IMG/VR virus record: IMGVR_UViG_3300048922_000050
Coordinates: 1 to 20,383 of that record
DNA length: 20,383 bases
Direction: 5' to 3' (one strand)
From: a virus
Of the stretch, positions 7,791 through 14,493 are shown piece by piece (the stretch's first letter is position 1; each line of letters opens with the position of its first letter). The notes under the pieces were generated by a model. That model ran no database searches. It was not told the DNA's origin and was given only the letters and a program-made list of their open reading frames with translations. A program made the position numbers and the translations under genes.

Positions 7791-9772
7791 CCGCCCACCG
7801 CCATGGCGACCATGTTTTCCATCTCCAGCGGCGTCATTGCCTTACCGGTGTGAATGTTCACGTTTTCCACATGAGTGCCCTTGTTCTGGCTGCTGTTGTT
7901 GTTCTGGATGCTGGTCAGCAAGCCACCGGGCGGCACCGCTGAAGGGCGCGCGGGCGTAAGACTGGGGATTGCTGCGTTGATGGTCTGCTGGGCTTTCTGC
8001 GCGGCGTTGGCGGTGTCGGCGGCGTTGGTCGCGGCATCGACGCCGGGTACTTCGGGCATACCGCCGAAACGCGCCTCGATGTTCACGCCCGGGATGCTGT
8101 TCAGCAGCTCGATCACGCCGTTAACGGCCTTGGTGAAAATGCCGACGATGCTGTCCCAAGCGGCCTTGGCCATGCCCGACCAGCCACCCATGGAGTTAAA
8201 CCAGTCGGACAGTTTCTGGAGCTTGTCGGCGACGAACTGGAACGCGGCGGTGTTCATCAGCGCCGTCGTCCATTCGTCCCAGTAGTAGACGGCCGCGACA
8301 ATGACCGCCACCAGGGCGACGATCCCGACCACGATCCACACCACCGGGTTGGCCAGCAACGCCGCGTTGACCAGCCAGATCGCCCCCTGCCACAGCATCA
8401 TGGCGCCGCGAATCAGTGCCAGGCCGGCGCTCAGGGTGTAGATCACGGCGACGTAAGCCAGGATGGCCAGCTTCTGCAGGATGAACACGGCGACCGTGCG
8501 CAGGCTGAACAACTGAACGACTTTCCAGACGGTCAGCATGCCCAGCCAGGTCATGCGGGCAATGCCCACCACCATGGTCAGCGCCGACATCGCGGCGACG
8601 ATGCCCATGATGGCCAACGCGGTGATGCCAATCACGCGAGTGATGTTCGGGAACAGCTGAGTCCAGCGCACCAGGGTTTTGCCGATGTCCACCATCTTGG
8701 TCATGAACGGCGACAGCACCGGGATCAGCACTTGGCCGAACACCGTTCGCATGACCTCGACCAGGGACGCCCACTGCTGCCAGGGATCGACCATGGCCCG
8801 GGCCATCTGCTCCGCGTTCTCCAGGCCGCGCACCTTGCCCAACTGCTCGATGCCATTGCGCAACCGATCGGTGTCCTTGGCCAGCGCGCCGATCACTTGG
8901 GCGCCTTCACCGCCGAAAGCCTCCATCAGCTTGGCCCCGGCCGACGCGCTGGTCAGGTCGCCGAACTTGCCCTGGAGCTTGTCCAGGATGGCCATCATCG
9001 GCAGCACCTTGCCCTGCTGGTCGGTGAACTTCATGCCGAGCTTTTCCGAGGCGGCGCCGATGTTCTCGAAAAACGCCTTGTAGCGTCCGCCGGCGTCGCC
9101 GCCTTCCATGGTGCTGCTCAGTGTGCCGATCACCGCCATCTGCTCCGCCAGATCGACGCCGGAGGTCGTAGCGATCGCGCCGGCCTCCTTGAACGCGTCT
9201 TTCATGGCCGCGCCGCTGGTACGGAACAACTGCACCGCCAGCGCCGTCTGACCGCCGAGTTTTTCCACCCACGCGCCTTTGCCCATGGCATCGGCTTGGG
9301 ACTTCTGCAGGTTGTAGAGGGTACCGACGTATTCGCCCATGGTTTCGGCGTCGGTCTTGGTGGCCTTGGCCAGCAGGTTGCTGGTGTTGGTGAACACGGC
9401 GAGCTGGTTGCCGGCAAGGCCCTTGATGGCGCCCTCGATCAGATACGCCGAGGCCACAAAGTCCTTGGCGTTCTCACCGTAATTCACCGCGAACTCCAGC
9501 GACTTGGCATTGAGCGCCGACAGCGCGTCCTCGGCCACGCCCAGCGATCGGACATCGCCCAGGGCGCGGTTGACCTCCAGCGCCGGTTCCATCGATTGCT
9601 GAATCGCAACCACACCCGCCGTCAGCCCGGCAAAGCCCAAGCCGATCGTCTTGATGTGCTTTTCGCTCTGATCGGCAAGCTCGGAAAAACCCATTTTCAC
9701 CTTGCCCAAGGGCGCGGTGACCTTGTCCTGCAAGCTGAGAATGAAAGCCAGGCTGGCGCTACGGTCTGCCAA
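7787..9772 (-). CDS. Tail tape measure protein, TP901 type
   Basis: This 661-aa protein sets tail length inside the tube and probably helps DNA cross the membrane. Residues ~60-330 match the TP901 core: ALGDVRSLGVAEDAL, then FVASAYLIEGAIKGLAG and an E-A-G-A-I-A-T-T-S-G-V-D segment followed by FGGEGAQVIGAL. Residues ~375-497 are strongly hydrophobic, with several potential membrane segments (ITALAIMGIVAAMSALTMVV, VVWIVVGIVALVAVIVAAV). The C-terminal ~100 residues are hydrophilic. No ATG or GTG exists between the upstream in-frame stop and the conserved N-terminus, so a TTG start is assigned. It lies 5 nt after the stop of the frameshifted chaperone product, which suggests that frameshifting ribosomes may feed initiation here. 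Confidence 0.9.
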   Translation of the reverse strand: MADRSASLAFILSLQDKVTAPLGKVKMGFSELADQSEKHIKTIGLGFAGLTAGVVAIQQSMEPALEVNRALGDVRSLGVAEDALSALNAKSLEFAVNYGENAKDFVASAYLIEGAIKGLAGNQLAVFTNTSNLLAKATKTDAETMGEYVGTLYNLQKSQADAMGKGAWVEKLGGQTALAVQLFRTSGAAMKDAFKEAGAIATTSGVDLAEQMAVIGTLSSTMEGGDAGGRYKAFFENIGAASEKLGMKFTDQQGKVLPMMAILDKLQGKFGDLTSASAGAKLMEAFGGEGAQVIGALAKDTDRLRNGIEQLGKVRGLENAEQMARAMVDPWQQWASLVEVMRTVFGQVLIPVLSPFMTKMVDIGKTLVRWTQLFPNITRVIGITALAIMGIVAAMSALTMVVGIARMTWLGMLTVWKVVQLFSLRTVAVFILQKLAILAYVAVIYTLSAGLALIRGAMMLWQGAIWLVNAALLANPVVWIVVGIVALVAVIVAAVYYWDEWTTALMNTAAFQFVADKLQKLSDWFNSMGGWSGMAKAAWDSIVGIFTKAVNGVIELLNSIPGVNIEARFGGMPEVPGVDAATNAADTANAAQKAQQTINAAIPSLTPARPSAVPPGGLLTSIQNNNSSQNKGTHVENVNIHTGKAMTPLEMENMVAMAVGG

Positions 9773-9777
9773 TGTCG

Positions 9778-10232
9778 TTACCCGTTCAGCGCAAGGGCGA
9801 TGCCGTTAGCCACGGCAAATTCCATGCGTCTCCAGTATTCGTCTTCAAGCCACCTGGCTGTCCCCATCGCCTCGGGCGTGGGTTCGGCACCAGGTAGCCA
9901 GCGGTGCGTCAGGGCCATCAACTGGCTCAGGCCGTTTTCGCTCAGGCGCTCAGCGTGCTCGAGCGCTTTTTTACGGTCACCTCAACGTTCGGCGCGTACT
10001 CCTCCAGCAGCGCGCCGGCGATCTGCATCACCATCACCGGGTTGGCCAGTATCGGTTTCAGCGTGGCTTTTTCTTCCTGCTTGACGGTGTTCATCAGCAG
10101 GTTGTTGCCCGGGGCGACCTTGTTGGTTTGGGTCAGGGCGTTGAAATACTTGGTCACGTCCGCCGGCGTCAGGTTGAAGGTGAATTCCTGTTCGCCGACT
10201 TCCAGGGTGATTTCTTTGTTCTGTTCGTTCAT
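9778..10232 (-). CDS. Chaperone frameshift fusion (E-E'-type), predicted
   Basis: A -1 slip at A AAA AAG (9972-9966) would join the first 89 residues of the chaperone to a 62-residue downstream frame, giving a 151-aa fusion that ends at TAA 9780-9778. The added part begins ALEHAERLSENGLSQL and ends WRRMEFAVANGIALALNG; its character resembles a small protein often found beside HP1-type chaperones (DUF6890, from memory). Long and short chaperone forms made by programmed frameshifting are known in P2 (E and E+E', where E+E' is of similar length) and widely in tailed phages. Nothing else explains the otherwise empty 170 nt before the tape measure. The slip itself is predicted, not shown. Confidence 0.8.
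9942..10232 (-). CDS. Tail assembly chaperone, zero-frame product
   Basis: This 96-aa protein takes the place of P2 E, a non-virion chaperone thought to coat the tape measure during tail assembly. It is a compact acidic protein (MNEQNKEITLEVGEQEFTF at the start, then MNTVKQEEKATLKPIL) resembling tail assembly chaperones of HP1-like phages. The frame is open for 21 codons further upstream, but those lie over the end of Rz; the ATG at 10232 is preferred, 8 nt after the Rz stop, although its ribosome binding site (GTGAG) is only fair. Translation ends at TGA 9942 unless ribosomes slip at the AAAAAAG heptamer at 9972-9966, seven codons before the stop. Confidence 0.8.
   Translation of the reverse strand: MNEQNKEITLEVGEQEFTFNLTPADVTKYFNALTQTNKVAPGNNLLMNTVKQEEKATLKPILANPVMVMQIAGALLEEYAPNVEVTVKKRSSTLSA
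9966..9972 (-). promoter_or_regulatory. Programmed -1 ribosomal frameshift site (A AAA AAG)
   Basis: In the zero frame the message reads GTA AAA AAG, the optimal bacterial X XXY YYZ heptamer used in E. coli dnaX. A Shine-Dalgarno-like GAGGTG (9983-9978) lies 5 nt upstream; this is nearer than the spacing usual for -1 stimulation. A 6-bp inverted repeat, GCGCTC (9966-9961) with GAGCGC (9951-9946), begins at the last base of the heptamer, with almost no spacer, so its stimulatory value is unclear. Confidence 0.8.
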
Positions 10233-10240
10233 TGGATGAC

Positions 10241-10759
10241 TCACTTGTTGAGGTTGGGTAAAGGGCTGGTCGAGAGCGCCGGCGATCGCCGGCAAACGTC
10301 CAGGGCGTACTGCTGCAGTCCGACGATCATTTGCCGGCTTTGGGCGAGTTGATCTCGGAGGGTGAAATAATCCTGTCGAGCGTCTGCTGCGAGTTCGGCG
10401 CGTCCTGCATCAGCCACGCGGGCGGTGCCGGCGGTGGCGGACACAGATCCGGAAGCGGGACAGGTAGCGCTGACGTACAGCCGGCCAGTGCCATCGCCAA
10501 CAGCGCGGCGCAGGCGTTCGTTTTCAGTGCGTGCATCGGTTAATTCCTTGGTGTTTCGTTGGTCGATCGCATCCCGCTCGGCGAGCATTTCACCGCTGAT
10601 GCGTACCGCTTGGCGCAGGCCGATTACCTCAGTGTTCAGGCCTCGCAGGTCTTCCAGCGCGTCGTCGCGTTGATCCACCAGGCGGATAAACCAATACAAG
10701 GGCACCAGGGCGGCAATGAGCATCCCAAACAGTGCGGCCTTGAAAGGTGAAATGGTCAT
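10241..10759 (-). CDS. Rz: Inner-membrane spanin (Rz-like)
   Basis: This 172-aa protein has the build of an i-spanin: a short cytoplasmic start, one membrane segment at residues ~8-26 (AALFGMLIAALVPLYWFIRL), then a long periplasmic helical domain with heptad-like charge pattern (ALEDLRGLNTEVIGLRQAVR, ELTDARTENERLRRAVGD). With the nested Rz1 it would bridge the periplasm and fuse inner and outer membranes after the wall is cut. The ATG overlaps the lysozyme stop as ATGA. The gene wholly contains Rz1 in another frame. The C-terminal tail (SPALSTSPLPNLNK) reaches to 8 nt before the chaperone start. Order lysozyme-Rz-Rz1 is standard for Gram-negative phages. Confidence 0.85.
   Translation of the reverse strand: MTISPFKAALFGMLIAALVPLYWFIRLVDQRDDALEDLRGLNTEVIGLRQAVRISGEMLAERDAIDQRNTKELTDARTENERLRRAVGDGTGRLYVSATCPASGSVSATAGTARVADAGRAELAADARQDYFTLRDQLAQSRQMIVGLQQYALDVCRRSPALSTSPLPNLNK
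10327..10536 (-). CDS. Rz1: Outer-membrane spanin lipoprotein (Rz1-like), nested in Rz
   Basis: This 69-aa protein is entirely inside Rz in a different frame. It has a lipoprotein signal peptide (basic K5, hydrophobic 8-18) and a lipobox LAGC with the acylated Cys at residue 20. The mature ~50-residue part is proline-rich (PVPLPDLCPPPPAPPAWL), a hallmark of o-spanins. After lipidation it should sit in the outer membrane and pair with the C-terminus of Rz. Total embedding is the lambda-type Rz/Rz1 architecture. The start ATG lacks a strong ribosome binding site, which is common for nested Rz1 genes. Confidence 0.88.
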   Translation of the reverse strand: MHALKTNACAALLAMALAGCTSALPVPLPDLCPPPPAPPAWLMQDAPNSQQTLDRIISPSEINSPKAGK

Positions 10760-11283
10760 TTCAGGCAGACTCCCACCTCGGCCAGCCGCCGGTTGTGCAG
10801 CCCTGGTACAAAGCGTTTCTGGCCCTTGGCGTCAGTCACAAAGGCCCACACCGGCGTCTTGCCGTCCGGCGCCCAGGCCAGGGCTTTGCAGCCTTCGGCA
10901 ATGCGGCCCGCGTTAATCAGCGCGACCGCTCGACTGGCGCAGGTGCTGGTCACGCCGAAGTTGTGGCCGTGACTGGTCAGGGCGTCGAACGTGTTCTGGC
11001 CCACGTTCGGGTTGGTGATGCACTTGGCCAGCTCCAGCTGCGTTTTGCGGATCACCAACTGTTCCACCTCGGCGCACTTGGCGGGCGACCAGTAGTCGCC
11101 GACCACGACCGGGTACGGGCTGGTAAACCGGGTGATGCCTTTGCAAACTGTAGGCAGACCACCGGCGAGCTTGTCCGCGTAAACGGTGTTCTGGCCGTTG
11201 CCTTCCCAGGTGCCCAGGAAGACCACCAGCGGAGCGCTGGCCAGCGCGATCAAGCCGGCCTGAATACGGCCGCGCAGGCTCAT
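10756..11283 (-). CDS. Endolysin, T4-lysozyme-like with signal-arrest N-terminus
   Basis: This 175-aa enzyme should hydrolyse the glycan strands of peptidoglycan (GH24-type lysozyme). A weakly hydrophobic, Ala/Gly/Leu-rich N-terminal segment (residues ~8-24, AGLIALASAPLVVFLG) without a clear cleavage site suggests a signal-arrest-release export mode, as in R21 and P1 lysozymes. The catalytic triad candidates are E27 (WEGNG), D37 (YADKLAGGLPT) and T45, followed by VCKGIT, where R21-type enzymes have the TVCHGHT pattern. The spacing E-x9-D-x7-T is wider than the usual E-x8-D-x5-T. Six cysteines follow. The ATG at 11283 overlaps the preceding stop as ATGA; a GTG three codons earlier is possible. 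Confidence 0.85.
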   Translation of the reverse strand: MSLRGRIQAGLIALASAPLVVFLGTWEGNGQNTVYADKLAGGLPTVCKGITRFTSPYPVVVGDYWSPAKCAEVEQLVIRKTQLELAKCITNPNVGQNTFDALTSHGHNFGVTSTCASRAVALINAGRIAEGCKALAWAPDGKTPVWAFVTDAKGQKRFVPGLHNRRLAEVGVCLK

Positions 11284-11576
11284 GGGAACCACACACGCAG
11301 CAGTGCCGGCACAACCATCTGCAGCACGGCGCCAACCAGCGTCAGGATGGTCAGCAAGCGGCCAACTTTGGCGCCGATGTCATTCACCGCAACGGTCAGC
11401 GTCTGCTGGCCGGCGTTGAGTTCCGACAGCTGGCCAGCCATGTGTTCGAAACCCTGTTCCAGCTTGGTGACGCGGGTCGGGACGGTTTCGTGGCGGTCTT
11501 CCAGCTCGCCCAGCCGGTGTTCGAAGACAGCGAACTTCTGTTCCAGCACTCCGAGGCGCACGGCGTCAGTGGTCAT
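11280..11576 (-). CDS. Coiled-coil protein with C-terminal membrane segment; holin candidate
   Basis: This 98-aa protein has residues ~5-65 in a charged helix with heptad character (VLEQKFAVFEHRLGELEDRH, KLEQGFEHMAGQLSELNAG) and one C-terminal membrane segment at ~72-92 (GRLLTILTLVGAVLQMVVPAL). The layout resembles XhlA-type membrane-associated lysis proteins. It lies directly before the lysozyme, where P2 has its holin Y, and no other membrane protein is present in the cassette, so it is the best holin or pinholin candidate. If the lysozyme is a signal-arrest type, a small depolarising pinholin would suffice. The start overlaps the previous stop (TGATG) and its stop overlaps the lysozyme start. 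The holin role is inferred. Confidence 0.6.
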   Translation of the reverse strand: MTTDAVRLGVLEQKFAVFEHRLGELEDRHETVPTRVTKLEQGFEHMAGQLSELNAGQQTLTVAVNDIGAKVGRLLTILTLVGAVLQMVVPALLRVWFP

Positions 11577-11785
11577 CAGCGTTTACTCTTCTCAAAGTCC
11601 GTCTGGCACGGGACGCACCGCGTCTTGCCGCCCAGCGCCTGGCGCCCCGGCGGGATCTCTTTGTCGCAGTCCAGGCAATGGGTCAGGCTTGGCCCGACCG
11701 GCACAGGCTTGAGCAACTGGGCCTCAATCGCCTGGTCACGTTGGCGCTGCTCCAGCTCCTGGGCGCGGTCGAACCAGTCCACCAT
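11576..11785 (-). CDS. TraR/DksA-family zinc finger protein
   Basis: This 69-aa protein has a C4 zinc finger, C37-x2-C40 and C57-x2-C60, like TraR of the F plasmid and the small DksA-like proteins of P2-type phages. TraR inserts its N-terminal helix into the secondary channel of RNA polymerase and mimics DksA plus ppGpp, changing promoter choice. The N-terminus here (MVDWFDRAQ) keeps D3, D6 and A8 at the same positions as TraR, which are residues of the active helix tip. The middle (PVPVGPSLTHCLDCDKEIPP) matches the family spacing. It is translationally linked to the tube gene upstream and the holin candidate downstream by TGATG overlaps. Activity on host or phage promoters is inferred. Confidence 0.85.
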   Translation of the reverse strand: MVDWFDRAQELEQRQRDQAIEAQLLKPVPVGPSLTHCLDCDKEIPPGRQALGGKTRCVPCQTDFEKSKR

Positions 11786-12237
11786 CAGCGAATCCCTTCA
11801 ATCTCAGCGGCGGCGAGGTACGGCACACCGTTGATGTGGATGAAGTCCGGACTGGTGACGTCGAACGGCACTTTGTGCTTGGTCTTTTCGCCGCCCTTGG
11901 GGTCGATCGCCAGCAGGCTGGAAACCTTCACCTTGCAGCCGAAGGCCTCCACACGCAGTTCCTCGTCGCCGCCTGCTTTGGCGAAGAACACTGCGTCAAA
12001 CGGCTTGAGTTCGCGAAAGCTGCCGGCCGAGCGTGCCGCGTCGATCAGCAGCTGAAAGTTGGTGGTATCCAGCTCCAGTTCGCCGGCGGCGGCGACGTCG
12101 CCGTCCACATAGCCGTCCGGCACGCCGCGGGTTTGGGCCACGGCCGAGTTGTCAGTGATGTCCAGGGTGCAGTTCTCGACGTGTAGCGCGATATCGCCCA
12201 GGCTCACGTCGAAGTTCTTGCCGCCAATTTTTGCCAT
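11785..12237 (-). CDS. Tail tube protein (DUF2597-like)
   Basis: This 150-aa protein is the likely inner tube subunit of the contractile tail. It follows the sheath gene by 6 nt, as tube follows sheath in all P2-like tail operons, and resembles the DUF2597 family of HP1-like phages (start MAKIGGKNFDVSLGDIALHV, then ENCTLDITDNSAV). The sequence is strongly beta-strand patterned, with a short helix region near FQLLIDAARSAGSFRE, as expected of tube proteins that stack as hexameric rings. A GGAG sequence lies 8 nt before the ATG. It replaces P2 FII at this position. The assignment to tube rather than another tail protein relies mostly on order and family memory. Confidence 0.8.
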   Translation of the reverse strand: MAKIGGKNFDVSLGDIALHVENCTLDITDNSAVAQTRGVPDGYVDGDVAAAGELELDTTNFQLLIDAARSAGSFRELKPFDAVFFAKAGGDEELRVEAFGCKVKVSSLLAIDPKGGEKTKHKVPFDVTSPDFIHINGVPYLAAAEIEGIR

Positions 12238-12243
12238 GGGGCG

Positions 12244-13359
12244 TTACTCCGTTTTGTCGATGGAAAGATCCAGGGCGATGTTCGCCGTCAGGTCTTTCGG
12301 GCAGTTGAGGGGCTTGAGCTTGAAGTAGGCGACCACCTTGGTTTTGCTCAGCCAGGTCAGCACTAGGTCGCCGTCCTTCGGCGGCTCGATGTCGCCGGGG
12401 AATACCTGGCCAGCGAACGTGACGGACTTGGCCATGGCGCGCAGGGGCGCCATCAATTGGTTGGTGTTCACCGCCATGCTGTTGGGCGTGTTGTTCAAGC
12501 GGCGATCTGCCACGCGGCGAATCAGCAGCGCCCGGATCTGGCGAGCGGCCTTGTCGGTGATGCGCAGGTACTCCACGACCTGAAAGTCACTGCCGGGGGC
12601 GTCCAGCATGTTGCCGTCACCCCAGTACACGCCCGGGTAATCTGGATAGGTCTGCGAAACCGAGTAGCGTGCTCGATCCAGTTCCGAACGCACGGCCGAG
12701 GGCAGCGGGATCTTGTCGCCATCCACCGGCACCGGGCCAAGGCCTTGCACGGCACCGGTGGCCACACGCATCGGGCTGTCGGCAATGCTCACGGTGGCGT
12801 TCGCCAAGCGACCGGCGAGTACGCCCAGGTCGTTGCCGTGCAGTTGTGGAACGACCAGGACACGCGGCGCGGAAAGGTTTGCCAGCAGCGCTTTACGCTC
12901 ACTCACGTACTGCGCCCAGGTCTGGTCGGCGGTTACGCCGGCAGCGGATGCCATGACGAATACACGGCGCCCGTAGGTGTTGTTGAGCGCAACGGCGGCG
13001 TCATCCATGGCCGATATTTCGGCAGCAGTGGTCACCGGTTTGGTAATCACCACGGATTCCACGGAGTAGCCTTGCTGCTGTGCTTTTTCCAGCGCGCTGA
13101 GCCAGTCGGCCTCGGCGGCGATCGGAGCCGCCACGCACGCCCAGCGCTGACCGCCATTGAGACGGGCAGCGGTGATTTGGGTTTTCAGGTCGCTGGCTGG
13201 AACGCCCAGGGCGGCGTCCAGATCGCTGTCAGTGTTCAGGGGGATGAACTGGCCGACGTTCTTGCCGGCCGGGCCGATGAAAAGAAAGTAACGCTCAATC
13301 TCAGTCACCGGCCCCTGGCCCAGATTGAGATTGTCGACGGTGACTTGACCGAGTGCCAT
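12244..13359 (-). CDS. Contractile tail sheath protein (DUF2586-like)
   Basis: This 371-aa protein is the sheath subunit that contracts to drive the tube into the cell. It resembles the DUF2586 family of HP1-like phages rather than P2 FI. The N-terminus (ALGQVTVDNLNLGQGPVTEI) is followed by an alpha/beta section with two repeated nucleotide-fold-like strands (WACVAAPIAAEADWLSALEK, RRVFVMASAAGVTADQTW). The C-terminal ~150 residues contain the conserved-looking sheath module with YPDYPGVYWGDGNMLDAPGS and EYLRITDKAARQIR, which resembles the subunit-contacting domain of other sheaths. GAGG lies 7 nt before the ATG. The gene sits 11 nt after S and 6 nt before the tube gene, matching sheath-tube order. 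Confidence 0.88.
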   Translation of the reverse strand: MALGQVTVDNLNLGQGPVTEIERYFLFIGPAGKNVGQFIPLNTDSDLDAALGVPASDLKTQITAARLNGGQRWACVAAPIAAEADWLSALEKAQQQGYSVESVVITKPVTTAAEISAMDDAAVALNNTYGRRVFVMASAAGVTADQTWAQYVSERKALLANLSAPRVLVVPQLHGNDLGVLAGRLANATVSIADSPMRVATGAVQGLGPVPVDGDKIPLPSAVRSELDRARYSVSQTYPDYPGVYWGDGNMLDAPGSDFQVVEYLRITDKAARQIRALLIRRVADRRLNNTPNSMAVNTNQLMAPLRAMAKSVTFAGQVFPGDIEPPKDGDLVLTWLSKTKVVAYFKLKPLNCPKDLTANIALDLSIDKTE

Positions 13360-13370
13360 TCAGTGCCTCG

Positions 13371-14054
13371 TTAGCGGGTTGAAGTAAGGATTTGTTCCAA
13401 CACCTGGTTAATCAGGAGGTTGGTGTCGCGTTCAGTTTCGGCGCCGATGAACTGGCGTTTCGGCAGGGTGATTTCCCAGCTTTGCGCGCCGGTGTTTTCC
13501 TTGCGCTGGTCGTCCAGGACGCGGATCAGCAGCCCGGCTTGGGCGTAGTTCACGTGTTCCTGAATCCACGTCACAGACGGTCGGGTCAGCGTCTTTTTCC
13601 CCGCCTGGCGCACACGGAAGCCCAACCGGCGCAGACGCTTTGCCTGTTTGTCGGTCGCAGCCAGGCCCGGAGGGGTCTTGTTCCAGCGGCGCATCTGCGC
13701 GGCCGTGCGGCGTTCGCTGGCACCGTTGTGTTGCTGGGCAGCGACCCATCGGGTCAGGGCGTTTTTCCAACCCAGTTCCGCTTCGTCAGGGGTTACGCGG
13801 GTGACCACCATTAACTTGGCCAGGCCGGCTTCCATCTTCTTTTTGCCTTTGCCGTCGCCCTTGCGCGGGGCGAACGGCGAGCCGTCCAGGTTCCGCTGTT
13901 CGCGTACACGCTTGCGGCTCATCGTCCGCACGCGCTTGGTGACCTGGTTCAACAGCCGGCGGCGCAGTTGCGGCGGCAAGCTCAACAAAGCCAGTTGCTC
14001 GCGCACGCCCAAACGCCCGCGAACGTCGAGTTCGAAAGTGCTACGGCCGGCCAT
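13371..14054 (-). CDS. S: Tail completion / virion morphogenesis protein (gpS-like)
   Basis: This 227-aa protein fits the gpS family of tail completion proteins, which act with R at the head-proximal end of the tail. It is very basic in the middle (RRRLLNQVTKRVRTMSRKRV, then REQRNLDGSPFAPRKGDGKG), the latter being the family phrase with D-G-x-P-F-x-P-R. The C-terminal third contains a conserved hydrophobic block (EHVNYAQAGLLIRVL) and ends in a helix (LLINQVLEQILTSTR). It is longer than P2 gpS (about 150 aa), having extra material in the centre. The ATG overlaps the stop of R by 14 nt, and the sheath follows after 11 nt. Confidence 0.85.
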   Translation of the reverse strand: MAGRSTFELDVRGRLGVREQLALLSLPPQLRRRLLNQVTKRVRTMSRKRVREQRNLDGSPFAPRKGDGKGKKKMEAGLAKLMVVTRVTPDEAELGWKNALTRWVAAQQHNGASERRTAAQMRRWNKTPPGLAATDKQAKRLRRLGFRVRQAGKKTLTRPSVTWIQEHVNYAQAGLLIRVLDDQRKENTGAQSWEITLPKRQFIGAETERDTNLLINQVLEQILTSTR

Positions 14055-14493
14055 CGGTGGCTACCTCGCCGCGCTCGGCTATCCACAGATCAAAGGGAAC
14101 AAACGCCCAGGTCTTGCCGAAGGCCTCGATCTCGCCTGCCGGGTCTTCGGACAGGTACTGCGGCTCGACGAATTCCAGCGTGATTTCCACGTCGAACAGG
14201 TCGCTGTCCAACGGCTCCACCGCAAATTCCGGCGCCGGGAGTTCGTGGCGGTCGCGATCGCCGTCGTGGTTTTCCAGCCAACTGCCGACCAGGGCCATCA
14301 GACGCGCCGGATGGTCGGCGAAGCGCTCCAGCACAATCGCGGCGCGATAGTGCATATCGGCGAAGTGCATGCCGCCGACGTCGGGTTTCCAGATCAGCGA
14401 AAGCTTTACCTGCTCGGTGAAGCTGTCGAGCTGTTCAGGCGCAACCAGGCGGCGTTCCAAAAGGTATGTGGTCAGTCCTTGCAGCTTGGTCAT
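14041..14493 (-). CDS. R: Tail completion protein (gpR-like)
   Basis: This 150-aa protein matches P2 gpR in length (155 aa) and pattern. It has an N-terminal helix (LQGLTTYLLERRLVAPEQL), a beta core with a clear family motif where gpR has WLREHQP (LVGSWLENHDGDRDRH), and a second strand block with DSDLFDVEITLEFVEP, comparable to the D-N-D-T-Y-D-I-S-I-D stretch of gpR. R is needed to finish the head-proximal end of the tail before joining to the filled head. The ATG overlaps the stop of L as ATGA, and S overlaps its end by 14 nt. L-R-S is the order expected when the P2 lysis genes are moved elsewhere. Confidence 0.88.
   Translation of the reverse strand: MTKLQGLTTYLLERRLVAPEQLDSFTEQVKLSLIWKPDVGGMHFADMHYRAAIVLERFADHPARLMALVGSWLENHDGDRDRHELPAPEFAVEPLDSDLFDVEITLEFVEPQYLSEDPAGEIEAFGKTWAFVPFDLWIAERGEVATDGRP

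Noticed and set aside
8732-10084. 450-codon plus-strand frame opposite the tape measure and chaperone
   Set aside because: It is the antisense shadow of well-supported minus-strand genes in GC-rich DNA, is rich in His/Leu/Arg/Gly low-information sequence, and crosses several real gene boundaries.
10747-11712. 321-codon plus-strand frame opposite lysozyme, holin candidate and TraR-like genes
   Set aside because: Antisense shadow; the opposite strand carries three coherent genes with overlapping starts and stops.
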